Shown: positions 44,589 to 56,725, counted from the first letter of the stretch. The stretch: 64,000 bases of DNA from Isoetes taiwanensis (GCA_021234155.1 JAJEKV010000005.1:8116216-8180215); one strand, 5' to 3'. Notes: generated from the letters alone by a model not told the origin. Program-made: numbers and translations.

Positions 44589-46500
44589 TGACTACGAATG
44601 TGTTGTACATGCGCTACTTTGGCGCTTCTTGGAGAAATGGTGGTCTTCTACCCATGAAACTTGGTCCCCAAGGTAATGTCGACGTTCCGAGTCCATTCGC
44701 AGAGCCAATTCACAATTCCAGAGTGGGAGAATTGCCCGTCTATGGCCAGGGGCTTTTGGGAGAGGACGTTTGGGGCGAGCTACTTCCAGGGGGTTTTAAG
44801 GGTCCTTCCTCTGGTATCAACACTCTCCCTATACGTGATGATACGACGCAAGATCCTGTTCGAATCTGACTAGGACATGACATCCGAAACGTAAACCCCC
44901 TGCATCAAATGTGAAATACATGACAAAGGGTAGGAACCCTTGACCATCTAGCCTTAGGGCATGCCCCTTAGCTATATGCCACAACCAATAATGTTGGATA
45001 CCATGCTATCAAGTAAAGAAGAAAGTACCTAAGTATCAACACAAGGAGGGACTCATACCCCCATCATACATCTATCATAGAGCTTAAATAATCTCGAATG
45101 GCACAACCCCAAAAACACCATCCCTTCCTCTAAATGAGACCAAGCAAATCTCATCTCCAAATAGACACGCAAGCAAACAAGGGACTCGTACCTCCAATAT
45201 GAGCTCAATACAATATGAGAATTTGAACATGACCATGAGAGCTAAGCTCAACAACCATCTCCTGTAGGAAATATCACCAAATAAGGAAGGCTCTTACTTT
45301 GCTACTTATTGAAATCAGTGTGACCAACTCCATACAACATCAGATATTGAATCTACAATCCTTTATTATAAAGTTTTAGTGTATGTCGTGCATAAAACCC
45401 TAAAACTTTCGACGGCCCAGATTTCACTTAAAATTTTGGACCCTAACATTGGACGGCTAAGATTTGTTTTTTGTTTTCAGATTACGACTAACCCTAATCT
45501 ACCTGTTGTTGTTGACACGAATGCAGATAGCAATGGAGGCGATGGAGCATCTGTGGAAAATATGGGTGCCAAAGGAGGTCTATGGGTGTTGTTTATGCAG
45601 CTTCCGTCTGTATCTGCTATGTCCGGCCTCTTGCAGTTCGTTTGAAACATCTAGGACAGTATTTGAACATATAAAAAGCTCTGTGCATCCGTCCATGTAA
45701 AGCTCATGGCGGATTCGATCTTTAGATCCCAAATGGGGTTTGGCCATGAAAAATAGGTCCGGCAAAAACATATTCGGCCCAAAATTTGCGAGCCTTCCAT
45801 CAAAATCCCACCTTCCCTCGCTTCTGCATTTAAGTACCTCTGCAACTACTGATTTAGGGCATGGTGGATTACGTTTCTATGGCGGATTTTTGTGCCCGAT
45901 GAAGGATTCTACTTTCGCTTCCATAGCCAATGTCCGACTCATCCGAATTTTGGACCCGCTTTTAGTTTTGGATACCAAGTTTTATGAAAACGCAGATGAA
46001 AGTCCGGCGGCATTGGATCATCCCAAAGAATGGCTTTGGTGGTCTTAAACAAAAGAAACATGTCAATAAATTCGGCAAGTGATTCCTTTTGTCTTACAAT
46101 GGAGGTCCGGTGTGGAGGTGAAGCTGCAGACCTATGCAATGCATTACAAACCACGAAACACCTTGTGCCGAAAGCATATCGTTAGACTTCGTAGCCCACA
46201 ATCTAAGAGGTACATTTCCTATTACTTTCCAAAGAAAGCTTTGTGATTATTAGGGTTGAACAAAGTAATATATTCTAGGCAATTGTCCTCCTTTGCATTT
46301 GGAGGATTTTGTTAATTGGGACAAGATTTTCCAATGATCGCATATTGATCCAGTCGAAAGCAGCTCAAGGATTCTCGATGTCGATGGCAATAAAATGGAA
46401 CAGATAACCATCAAGAATCCGGGTTGCAGAATTGGATGCAACACGCTTGTGTTTGCAAGTAATCTGATTCGCATATCCCAAAATTACAAATGAAATTTAT
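44589..46500. other. Element B interior with possible captured exons
   Basis: An exon-like stretch at 45,480-45,580 (+), after a strong TTTTGTTTTCAG acceptor, reads ITTNPNLPVVVDTNADSNGG and ends before GTCTAT. Its origin is unknown and it may belong to the captured transporter gene downstream. The 44,945-44,980 segment repeats 29,935-29,970. Confidence 0.3.
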
Positions 46501-46529
46501 GTCTCATCCCGAACTAACTCCAAAAATTG

Positions 46530-47634
46530 ATCCAGGTGCAATCTCTAGAAGAACAGAGGAGGCTAGCAGCAACCCCAAGACACCCGAAGATCTATACGGT
46601 ATGTTCTCTCTCGCCCCGACCCTCTACCCCACATCTCTACCGGGTAAAATTTTTTCATTAGCTTGAATTTGGGTTTATGGGCATTGGGGTGGGTTTGGCT
46701 CCAGCCATGTATGCAACTTATGTAGCATCATGTTTTATGGAGCCGGGTGTGGCGTTTTGGGGTGCCTCAGGCTACTTTCTCTCCCCGCACAATAGTATGC
46801 TACCACCGCTGCAAAAGACTCCTTTGTTGGACGGTAAATTCACATCTCTCTTACACCATCAAGTATTTGTTTGTTTTTGCGTTCCTTCGATCAGCCATGT
46901 ATGGGAGCTACATGGCTTCATGTTTTGAGGAGCAAATCTGGTCCTTTGCTTGCCCTGCGATTGTGTCAATAATGCATGATAGCCTCCTCCCTGTGGCTAT
47001 ACTTAACTTTGTAACACAGGTGGGAAGACAACCCATAATGCCTTTTAATAGTAACATGTAAAATGCATTTTCTTTGCATTAAAATTTATTTTTTTACATG
47101 ATGAAACTTGCTATTTTCTGATAGTGAAGCTATTTTGCAGCTTGTGATCTTTTGTGGAGGCCCATGTGTAGGGGCTCTTATGGATTTTATGCCAAAGGTT
47201 GCTGCATTCAAACATTCTAAGTACCATTCAGGCATGTTGCCCACTGTAGTTCATGAGACTTTATTTGTTATTGTCTCTAAGTTTCACTTACCTGACTCCA
47301 GATGTTCGCAATGCTGGTGTCATCATTTGTGATAGTTCATGCCCTGCGTGACGGGCCCAGATTAATGGCAACCGGATCGGCGTTGCTTCTGCAGCCATGG
47401 TTCATTGTCTTAATGATTGCAGGCGCAGCTGAACGGCTTAGTGGATTGGCAGCAAGCAATGCATTTGAGCGTGACTGGGTTGTCCTGGTAAGTTTTATTC
47501 AACCATGTCATTCTTCATGGTGGTAACTGGCAATAACTTTTTATTCACAACTGTTTTAGCTTGCTGGTCCAAATCGCACTATTGCATTGGCCAATGCTAA
47601 TGCACTCCTTCGAAGAGTGGATCTTATTTGTGAG
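46530..47634 (+). pseudogene. Captured ferroportin/IREG transporter exons
   Basis: Several exon-like blocks in order match plant IREG/ferroportin. SNPKTPEDLYG ends at a GTATGT donor (about 46,598). Next is AMYGSYMASCFEEQIWSFAC and IVSIMHDSLLPVAI (46,893-47,020), preceded by a diverged duplicate (AMYATYVASCF, 46,703). GGPCVGALMDFMPKVAAF follows (47,157-47,210). The exon 47,303-47,487 has WFIVLMIAGAAERLSGLAAS and FERDWVVL before GTAAGT. The exon 47,560-47,634 has LAGPNRTIALANANALLRRV and DLICE. Family landmarks AERLSGLA, ERDWVV and R..ALANANA.L.R.DL.CE are clear. The start, end and several membrane segments are missing, and some frames break. This is a transduplicated fragment inside element B, not a working iron transporter. 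Confidence 0.7.
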
Positions 47635-47639
47635 GTAAC

Positions 47640-49950
47640 ACGGGTGGTCATATTTGAATTCATGTTTAAAATATTTTGTGTCTTAATTGTCATGTGGGCT
47701 GTATTTAATTCCATATTTTATTTTGCATTTGCAGCATCTAAGTTTCTGAGTAATATATAAGGATAGCAGGAGTCTCAACAAGTTGAACCTACCTCTAATA
47801 GCAGTCTTACCCTTTTGTTAAATTGTGCAGTTTATGATTGTTATTCATGTGCAATAAATTACTGAAACTTCTGTACATGCTCTAGCAGATGTATTATGAA
47901 ATTTCATGAAGATCGTATTCTAAGAGATGTTTGTTTAGATCAATGTTGTATATATGCCATGTGAAACTGCTTTCAAGCCTCAATATGGAATAGTTGTTAC
48001 ATATATCTCATTCAACAAATTCTTAACATAGCAATGACATTGGAATTTAGGTCCAAATTGCAAGAATCTTAATGCTATAGTGATCGAAGGATCCAAATTC
48101 ATGAGTCTTTGTCAACAGCCTAGATTTATGTCCTTTTTCCCTTCTAATCAAAATATCAACCTTATGGTCAAGAAATCCATGAAAGAAAGTGTAAACTCAA
48201 TCTAAGGGCACCTCCAATGCATTATGAATTTGTGCTGACCTCTAATACTTCGACTAACAAACATAGAATACATTAAGAAACCTTCTCAATGCATCAAGCT
48301 ATTCTAGGCCCAAGGACACAAATGCAGAAGCTTCTAAGAGAGCGATGAATTGGAAAGCAAGCTAGACATTGAATGAAAGGATAATGTATGAGCGATGAGC
48401 CAGCACCTTAGTATCACTGCTGCCTTATCATTTACAGGCCCACAGCTTATGCCCAGCAACGCTGGGCACTGTTACTAGTAATAGATTTATTGGCATAGGA
48501 TGTTCTTGAACAACAAGAAATACCTTGACCACATCATGAAGTTTTTGTGATTTGAGTTGTGTGATGTTGAGATGCCATGCTTATGGTAATAGCTTCTTTT
48601 AGCATAATCTATAGGTCTTGATTGGGGTCCTTTATGAAATGTTAAAAGTTGTCATATTTCTTGTAAAAATGCTTAGGCATCATGTTCACAGCATCTTATC
48701 TTGCCATGTCGCCCAAACATTGCCACACTACCCCATGAAAGACCAAGATTGTACTTCATTCTTGTTTGGAGTGAACCTACTTGGAGTGCCGTGTCATCAT
48801 ATTCCATGTCACCTACTTGGAGTGCCATGTCATCATATTCCATGTCAACTTTTGTAAATTTTTATTTCTCCCAACTTATCTTGTAGAAATTGCAAGAATA
48901 ACACTGCCAAATCATCATGCCACTTTTGCCATGTCATCAAAACAATTTGGCAAGTCATTAGCACATGTCAACTATTTCTCATATAGGTTGCATTTGCCTT
49001 GAATTTTTTTTTTTTTTTGTTTTTTGAAAAGTCCATAAATGCCTTTAAATTTGACAGTACATTAATTTGCTTACTTCTAGTACTATAAGCACCTAACATT
49101 TAGGTATAAGTGTATTCAAAACTCAAAGCATGTAGAATTGAAGTGCAGTTGAAAATTTGGCTAGATGCCATAAGGTTCCCACTACGCGTTTTTCATCCGT
49201 TTTTTAAAGGTTGGGAAGGGTTTGAAAGGTTTATTTTTGGAAAGTCCATGCGTGTCACGTGGGCTTCCTTTTTGGCCGAACCTATTTTTGTTGTAGTGCG
49301 ACGTCAGTAACAGGATTCTATGGTCAGAGAGGGCTTTGTTGAAGAGGAGTGATGGCAGTGAATTTGTTCTCTATAGGTTCTGGAAAATTCAATATTACAA
49401 AAATTAGACGCTTCAATGTCTTTTGTTTGCAGATACTGGTTTGTTTTTGTTGAGGTTCAGCTCCCCGGCTAGTAGATCTGTTGCAGGGCCGTAGCTGTGC
49501 TTTGTGAGTAATTTTTGGCGCAGTCACTCTTGAATTGGATCTTTATTTTTTGAACTAATAGTCACATATTTCTATACAAATGGTTCGTGGAGTCTTTCTG
49601 CTTGCATCGTTTTCACCAGAGCTCAGCAGCTTGAAGCCTTGGTTTTGTCGAACCAGTGATTCCTGCAATAGTTTATATTCGACAATTCAATAGTTTATAA
49701 TCCAATGGTTAAACTTTAAAATTTTAAAAAGCCATCACTTAACATAAGGTATCACTAGCCATTTATATAATGGAGTGACAAAAAATTTTGAAAAACAAAA
49801 TGATTTTTGAGCGAGCATAAGCAATAAACATTTAAGAACTTGAATCCCGTCCTCCCACACAATGGGCGGGATATATTTGAAATGCATGTAGCTGTATTAT
49901 CTTTATTCCTTATTCGAAACCCTATTTTTCATGTCTTGAAACCCTATTCT
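47640..49950. other. Element B interior, no gene recognised
   Basis: AT-rich sequence. A 37 bp direct duplication (CTACTTGGAGTGCCATGTCA - TCATATTCCATGTCA) lies at 48,777-48,850, and a T-rich tract at 49,000-49,025. Confidence 0.4.
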
Positions 49951-49952
49951 CC

Positions 49953-50589
49953 ATGTCGACTCCAGCGTCCACAGCTCCAAGTTCGGCCCCTTTGCGGATC
50001 CAACTCCGGCCTCCTGATACCAGCGTCGAAAGAAGATCTGGCTTTGGATACAAGAAGAAGATTCGGATCTGCCTCCAAATCGGCACTGTATAATCTTTTC
50101 ACAGCAGCATATTCTTGAAGAACAATCCGGTAGCTCCCTGTTCTGTTATTTTTTTGAAGCATTTATCATTTATCCTTTTGCTTCTATATCTTTTCACTGA
50201 TCTCCTTGTTTCTGGCATTGTAGATATGAAAGGCCCCTTCATCTAAAACAGCAAATGCTTGATCTTTTGCACAAGGAAAAACTTTATGTTTCATCACAAC
50301 AAGCGAGGATATGGCAGGGGCTACTTCAACCAGCAGATCCTTGTAGAATACGCCCAATGGGCTCTTCATTTCAGTGTCGTTTGTCGGAGGACAGAGTCTG
50401 CATGCTCTAAGTTATGTAATACACACTAAACCCTCTCCTTCCTATAAAACCTTTGGATTGTTTCATGTATTTTGTATTTGCCCTTCTGCTTCCTATAAAA
50501 CATTTGGATCATTTCAAAATTGTTTTTATGTATTTTTGCAGTGGCTCACCAGGACGAACTCATTGAAGCTTTGGAGAAAATGAAAGAAG
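49953..50589 (+). pseudogene. Possible captured gene fragment, three exons, unrecognised
   Basis: Exon-like block 1 starts MSTPASTAPSSAPLRIQLRP, PDTSVERRSGFGYKKK. Block 2 (about 50,225-50,405) reads RYERPLHLKQQMLDLLHKEK and LYVSSQQARIWQGLLQPA. Block 3 (50,543-50,589) follows ATTTTTGCAG with AHQDELIEALEKMKE before GTAATA. Splice signals and coding composition look real, but I cannot name the gene and the join is not proven. Confidence 0.35.
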
Positions 50590-51059
50590 GTAATAACATG
50601 AGTTTTTATTTTATTTGATAGCCAGTACATTTATATGATTTGGCCTCTTTTTTTTTGGCCGCAGAGTTGATTGGGATTCACATCCCTTCTTGTCACTGTA
50701 ACAAATGAATATATATCTGGCATATGCATAAAGCAATTCATCTACGGTACATAGCAACTCATGCCTTGTAAATTGGAGAAAGAAGAAAAAAGCGAACACT
50801 TGGGTTTTAGAAGAGAACTCAACACTTTCTATAGTTCAGAATGGATGACTGCATATTCAAGCGAAAATTGGCTGCAATTGGTAGCATTACATTTTATACA
50901 TTACATATAACTGCAAGAGGTCAGTACGTGAGTATTGCAATGTTGTCACTTTCCTTCTATTCCAGATGTTTACCTTTTGCTTTGCTATAGATGTTAGATC
51001 TAAATTAGTTTTCTACATATATCTGGAAATAAATTTATCATTGTTTATGAGTTTTGGAA

Positions 51060-51730
51060 ATAATTGGGGTTCAAATCCCCTTGCTCCCTATTATTTTGTT
51101 GCTATTGAGGAAAACAGATACAGTGAAAAGTACTACTATACATAAGAAACCATACACGGTCCTATACTTGAAATGCTTCAAACAACAGACCATTACCTGT
51201 ATGCATAAGAAACCATCCACAGTCCTTAATAGTCTTATACTTAAAAACTTGAAATGCTTCAAACAACATACCATTACTGGTTTATAAATGAGAACCATAT
51301 AGCTAATGCATAACAAAACCGTGCTCATATAGAACAAACACACATGTGCTTTACCATGACATTTAGCTATGCTAGTTTACTACAATAGCCAACCACATTA
51401 TAAAATCACCCGAAACGAGCACTACATTAAACCACATCCACAACCATAATGTTATACCACATAGACAAATCGTACACTTAAACACTATAAGTATACCACA
51501 TTCATTTACCAATATGTAATACCTTTTTGACAAACTCTACAAAAAGGCCATCTGCGATTACCATGCCATAATACCACCCTAACAAACCTAACAAGAGAAC
51601 CCATTAGTTTAGCCACATATGGTTTTTAATGATATCAACCCACAAACACCCATTGGCTTTATAATAGAATGGTTTTCTAGTCATAACCAAGGAAAAAACC
51701 ATGTATGTTTTTAATTTTGGGTGCCTTGTA
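51060..51730. repeat. Right subterminal repeat array of element B
   Basis: Directly homologous to 22,610-23,381 of element A, including GGGGTTCAAATCCCCTTGCT, CATAACAAAACC and CACATATGGTTTTTAATGAT units. The terminus TTAATTTTGGGTGCCTTGTA is followed by the TTA duplication. Confidence 0.8.
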
Positions 51731-51733
51731 TTA

Positions 51734-51910
51734 GTCCATAGCGGGTTCCTCTTAACGCAGTTCGAGATGACTTCCATCCTTGTTGCATGCTTGACTACAG
51801 GCAACTGCTGTCGAAAATCGTCGCTGATGAGCATTATCATTTCTCCAAAGGACCTGTAATCTTGGCGTATCTCTTATAAAACCCTATCAATTGCAGTAAG
51901 TGCATGCGTG
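51734..51910 (-). pseudogene. Helitron-type Pif1 helicase, upstream fragment (part 1)
   Basis: The minus strand reads EIRQDYRSFGEMIMLISDDF, RQQLPVVKHATRMEVISNCV and KRNPLWTN. This is Pif1 motif II/III territory (GDFRQ.LPVV, S.LW..F). The preceding Walker A region was not found upstream within 300 bp, so the 5' part is missing or beyond the DUF7869-like gene. The reading continues across element B into 23,701. Confidence 0.85.
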
Positions 51911-52160
51911 TCTGCATACCAAACCATCATTTAAGTAAATTGGGATTATGTCCTGATTTTGGAATACATTTTTTAATGTAAGTTTTTAGTAACTTAATTA
52001 AATTCACACACGTTAACTTAAAATCATACACCTTAACTTAAATTCACACACCTTAACTTCAAATTACAAAATTATATATCACACTGCTCAGGTAGTACAC
52101 AACTTTTTATAATTGTGACTGATACATATTAATGAAGAAAGCATATTTACAATTACATAG
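51911..52160. other. Spacer with short tandem repeats
   Basis: Three near-copies of TTCACACACCTTAACTTAAA at 52,004-52,060. No gene. Confidence 0.5.
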
Positions 52161-52164
52161 TCTT

Positions 52165-53710
52165 TCATTTTTCCTCCAGCAGCCCCAATGATATAGTCTT
52201 ATTCCTTACATCCTGAGGTATTGTAACTCTCACATTTCTACCTGGAATAGTTTTTGGAGTCCACGAGTACAATATGGTTTCAATGTCTAGCCAAAGATTC
52301 AAGATCACAAGGATTTCTCCTCCACCTCTTTGTCCAACAATCTGAATATCTTTCTTTATCAGTGACATTACTCAACTGATGCACTGAATACCACCATTCC
52401 ACGTGCACCCTATTGAAGTTAACATTACCTTCTTCTTTGAAGATATACGAGATGGTGTATCCCAACCACACTGGATAGGTCTCTAGATTTGCTGGTCTTA
52501 CTACTAGAAATTGGTGGCACTCCACGTCAGTAGAAGGTTTATAACAATCCATGCCTAGATATTTTGGCCTATCCTTCTTAGAGCCAACATAGTGTTTGTC
52601 AGATTGAGGAGGAGCATATGCCTTAACAATGCTCCTAATAGTGCCATCGTCTTCGTCAGCATCTGTTAATGTTTTCCACCTTCTTTCAACCCCCTTTCAG
52701 CTCTTCTGAGGATGTGTTTACCTCATCCAACAAGTTAATCACCTTCTTCCAGTAATCTATAATGCACGATTAGTCTCATCCGAATAGTTTGTCAATGCTT
52801 GATGTAATTGATGTCATCCTTAGTCAATCCCAATTGCATCACTCCTTCAGTTGGTTTTAGAGCTTTTGGTTGACCTGGAGATATCATAGGCTTGCCATTC
52901 ACATCCCTGTACCAAATTTTTGCCCCTCTTCTCCACTTCTCCTCTGAATATCTCATTTTCCATTGCATGATTGGAATCCCTTCTCTCACCAAAAAGTGAA
53001 TTGAAGAGGTCTAGAATGACCTTTTATGTCGAGAGCATAACCGTCCACAAAACTCTTCCAATCAGGCACTTCTTCTATGAGAGATCCTTAGGAGATGGAG
53101 TAGTACATCCATGAAATATTTCCAGTAGCCTAGGAAAGTTGGTCACTGTCTGCTGTCTCAAGACATGACTATATTTTCAAACAATGCATCCATATCCTCG
53201 TGAGTATATCCGGGCATTAGGAACCCCAAATTGACTCTTTCAAAAATACCCATAGCTGTTAAGGGTCAAAGCATGGAGGTGGGGGACACTTTTTGTGTCA
53301 GCGACACATGGTGCTTAGGGGGTGCTTTCCGTAGCTATTTTCTTTGTATTTTAAAAAAATATTTTTCTTTTATTTTTTTGATATTTTTCCCTGAAACGCA
53401 TTCATATTACGCCTTGGAATACAAAATTTCAGCTTCATCGGAGTTATAGAAAAAAAGATAAAAATAAGTAAAATTTCCCACATTAGGTGCTTAGGGGGTG
53501 CTTGGCTGGCGCAAAAATGCCCTCCAGCTCCATGCTTTGACCCTTAAGTAAGATAGGAAAGAAAACATCCACCTGTTCTTATTTTGACCAACACAATTAT
53601 CAAGTTGCAAAAGGAGTTTTCTAGGTAGATCTCGAGGTTTAACATGAGATGTTGAAGCTCCAACATGCTCATTAGATCCATGCCTCCTAAACCTTGCCTT
53701 GCTAAACTTT
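52165..53710 (-). pseudogene. DUF7869-like transposon protein (interrupted by a MITE)
   Basis: The minus strand reads LPRKLLLQLDNCVGQNKNRW, MFSFLSYL, then on the other side of the MITE RVNLGFLMPGYTHEDMDALF, EGIPIMQWKMRYSEEKWRRG, CHQFLVVRPANLETYPVWLG and VTIPQDVRNKTISLGLLEE. The DNC..NKN.....FL and GHTHEDIDALFS signatures belong to the DUF7869 group, found in eukaryotic mobile elements; assignment is from memory of the pattern. Several stops and frame changes are present. It lies upstream of Pif1 on the same strand and may belong to the same element. Confidence 0.6.
53259..53547. mobile_element. 289 bp MITE inside the DUF7869-like gene
   Basis: TTAAGGGTCAAAGCATGGAG at the left pairs with CTCCATGCTTTGACCCTTAA at the right (20 bp perfect). 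GGTGCTTAGGGGGTGCTT occurs twice inside. A TTAA or TTA target is possible. It separates LSYL from the FERVNLGF side of the host reading. Confidence 0.75.
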
Positions 53711-53739
53711 TCAATACTCACAACAGGAGAAAGGTCATT

Positions 53740-54215
53740 TAGCAACGTCTCTAGCGACGTCTGGGTCACGTCTATGCGACGTCTGACCACGTGACACAGA
53801 CGTGACACAGACGTCGCTGGAGACACGTCGCATGATGCGACGCGCGTCGCATGCGACGTTTGCAGACGTGACATAGACGTCGCATGCGACGTATACTGGA
53901 ACGTCGCAGCCACGTGTACTATTTATAAAAATATTCACGTGGAATATCAAAAAATCCACGTGTGCTGTTAAAAGCCACGTGTATACGTCGCATGCGACGT
54001 CAAGTAAAAAAAAATTTGAAAATCCACGTGTAATTAAAAAAAGCCACGTGTAATAAAAAATCCACGTGGCAATAAAAAAAGCCACGTGGATACGTCGCAT
54101 GCGACGTCACTTAAAAAAAATTTGAAAATACACGTGTAATTAAAAAAAGCCACGTGTAATAAAAAATCCAGGTGGCAATAAAAAAAAGCCACGTGGATAC
54201 GTCGCATGCGACGTC
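53740..54215. repeat. Dense array of CACGTG and ACGTCGCATGCGACGT palindromes
   Basis: About twelve CACGTG hexamers and five copies of (A/G)CGTCGCATGCGACGT occur in roughly 475 bp. They are arranged in a higher-order unit: TACGTCGCATGCGACGT - AAAAAAAATTTGAAAA - CACGTGTAATTAAAAAAAGC - CACGTGTAATAAAAAATC - CACGTGGCAATAAAAAAAGC - CACGTGGA. CACGTG is the plant G-box core and ACGTC the C-box/CRE core, so the array would bind bZIP/bHLH factors if accessible. Confidence 0.85.
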
Positions 54216-54910
54216 CAACAAAAAAAATAAAAAATAAAAAAATAAATAAAGAAAATGTTTGGCTTAGATAATTATTACAATATGATGTACAAGAAGCAAA
54301 AGGGCATGTCACCTTCTTTTTTAATTCAAATCGTGAATTGTATTTATATTTTTACATAATCACAAAAGACTCGTTAAGGGGAATATGTAGCATTATAACA
54401 GGGGGTTTTGTTTCTAGTTTTGTACGTTTTTTCCTATGGTTTTACTATGATTTGAAGGGCGTATTCCATGAGGTCTACTAATCAGTACAAATAGAGTGTG
54501 CACCATATTTTCCTTTGGTTCCTCTTTTTTTTCATCAAATTTCTAATGGTCTAGTTAGGTATGTAGACATCATCCCATGCAAACATCGGCCCGTTCTATT
54601 TTAGGGCAACAAAAAAGGGCTGCCGAATTCATCTGTCTCTCTGTTGGGGTCGTTGTTGGCACGATCGACTGTTGGATGGTTGGGGAAATGTTGCAGCCGG
54701 TGACATTCTGCTTGAGGCGTTTGTTGCAACAGGAGTTTCTTCTGCAAGTTCTTTCAGGCTCTGTTATTTGCTTGTAATTCCTCTCTGACTCTGCTATTAC
54801 TCTCACAACTGCGGGCGTTGAGCATTACACGAAGGCTTTGCTATCTGTAAAAGTTCCGCAGGTCCTTTGGGTGCCATCTCCAACCAGGTATGTCTCCAAA
54901 GTGTCAGAAA
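54216..54910. other. No gene recognised
   Basis: AT-rich DNA with short readings on both strands and no family signature. Confidence 0.4.
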
Positions 54911-54913
54911 AAA

Positions 54914-55544
54914 GTAGACGGATGAGGGTAGACGGATTCATGAATGCATTGCCAAAAATGGGCAGGTAAAGAATGTCTTTCTGGCTAACCTTCTCATAGA
55001 GATGTATGGTAAATGCGGCAGCTTGCAAGATGCACAGGCTATATTTGAAAAATTGGAGGACAAGAATGTTTATAGTTGGACAATAATGATTGGAGCATCT
55101 ATGCAGTGTGGGTCTTGTAAGGCTGGAATCTATTCTTTTGAGGAAATGCAGCTACAATTGACACCAGATAAAGTTAGCTTTCTCAAAGTATGTGATGCCT
55201 GTGCTGGCCTTGGAGTCCTTGCACATAGCAGGCTGCTTCATTCCCGCATTTTGCTTAGTAGGTTTCACTCTGATTCGGTCTTGAACACTGCCCTAATGAA
55301 GATGTATGGGCACTGTAAATCTGTGCAGGATGCACACCATATATTGAATACAATTACCAATAGGGATGTGATTGCATGGACCACATTGATTAGTGTCTAT
55401 ACTGAAAATAATTGTTGCCGAGACGCACTAACTTTATATCAGCAAATGGAATTTATTGGCATTCCCCCTGACGACATTACTCTTATCAGTATTCTTGATG
55501 CATGCATTAGCATTCTTGCCCTAACCCAGGGCAGGCACATATGA
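54914..55544 (+). pseudogene. PLS-type pentatricopeptide repeat (PPR) protein fragment
   Basis: After an in-frame stop the reading gives GRRIHECIAKNGQVKNVFLA, NLLIEMYGKCGSLQDAQAIF, NVYSWTIMIGA, then two further repeats (ALMKMYGHCKSVQDAHHIL; DVIAWTTLISVYTENNCCRD) and stops after LTQGRHI. About five repeats are present. Full PLS PPR proteins have 10-20 repeats plus E/DYW domains, and organelle targeting is missing here. The family edits or stabilises organellar RNA. This is a truncated copy, although the retained reading is free of stops over 180 residues. Confidence 0.75.
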
Positions 55545-56265
55545 AAGGCAAGGATATTACAGGTATGGATTGCTGAAATGTATATGTTTGACTTGGATAA
55601 ATTGAAACAGACGTCACATTTTATGGTTCAGTGTTCGGATACAAGACTAAGTAATGGTTCTTGTACGATAATTGCTGTTGTGGTATGCTGCAACTTTTAA
55701 TTGATTGTAGATTGTAGATGGGAAGTACAAGTTTCATGTGAAATGTTGGCTCCATAATGGTTCCAGGTTTGTGGTTTGTGTTCGGCCATGATGCCATGTT
55801 TAACAAATCTGAAATGAAGTGCGACCTTTCCTGAGATATTTGAGCTCCTTGTTTGCTGGTTTTGGCAGGCACTCATGTGGATTGCTGGCTGGAGTTCATT
55901 AGGCAAAACATGGTTCTCTGTAAGCCCACATTTGAAGGTGTAGGAAATGTGTGCAAATTTGAAGTGCTTTGGTTACGCCTACTCTCGGGGGGGGTTCAAA
56001 TCCCTTCATTGCATCTTTGGTTTATGATAGAGCAAAATTTTGACTTGTGGCAAAAATTGTTAAGCACTTTTGTTCACTGTTTTCAGAAAAATGGGTAACA
56101 CTTGAATGCCATGTATATAAGAATGCATACATGCAATCATCAATTGAGTCCCTTTGCCATGGAAATAATTTGTTTGTCTTCGTGTTATTGTGTTAGTAAT
56201 TAATATCTAGGTCCATAAGGTCTACCTATGTTTGCTTTAGTTAGGGCCCGAAGGGCCCAAAATTT
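55545..56265. other. No gene recognised
   Basis: Contains TCGGGGGGGGTTCAAATCCC at 55,985, a tRNA T-arm-like sequence similar to those in elements A and B, without the rest of a tRNA. Confidence 0.35.
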
Positions 56266-56270
56266 TTTTT

Positions 56271-56711
56271 AACACAACTACCATTAACATTATTAACATA
56301 AACCATTGCATTTAACACATTTAAATTAAAATCCCCCTTAAACCCCCTTTGGTTTGGGTGCATATTCACACGGGGGGTTACTCCGGGCAACGAGAGCTGT
56401 CGGATGGGCATATTTGCCCTTTATTCCAAGATCTGGACCGTACATAGCGATCCTCGTTTGTGGGGTATGCATGTACAAGTTTTTGTATACTGTATATTGA
56501 GGTTTGCAAAATACTATAAGGTTTGAGAGAATGTACTTAATGGTGTTAATTTTATACATGTATTGTGAATATATTTTTGGGGCTCTCGCTGCCCTACGTA
56601 ACCCCTCGTGTAAATATGCACCCAAACCAAAGGGGGTTTAAGGGGGATTTTAATTTAAATGTGTTAAATGCAATGGTTTATGTTAATAATGTTAATGGTA
56701 GTTGTGTTTTA
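56271..56711. mobile_element. MITE with about 130 bp terminal inverted repeats
   Basis: The left arm (ACACAACTACCATTAACATT ... CCCCCTTAAACCCCCTTTGG TTTGGGTGCATATT) is matched almost perfectly by the right arm in reverse complement, with a spacer of roughly 170 bp. The flanks read TTTA on both sides, a possible 4 bp duplication. No coding capacity. The near-identity of the arms suggests recent activity. Confidence 0.85.
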
Positions 56712-56725
56712 GCCTAGAGCTAATC

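Larger units (their letters stand above)
23705..51730. mobile_element. Element B: 28 kb CACTA-like composite element
   Basis: The left terminus is CACAAGACACCCAAAAATTT. The right terminus reversed is TACAAGGCACCCAAAATTAA. The target duplication TTA lies at 23,702-23,704 and 51,731-51,733. Subterminal arrays are homologous to element A. Removing B with one TTA restores Pif1 reading. It contains nested elements D (23,812-28,294) and C (31,055-44,588), a SINE, and captured host exons. Without C and D it would be about 10 kb. No CACTA transposase is recognisable. Confidence 0.85.
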
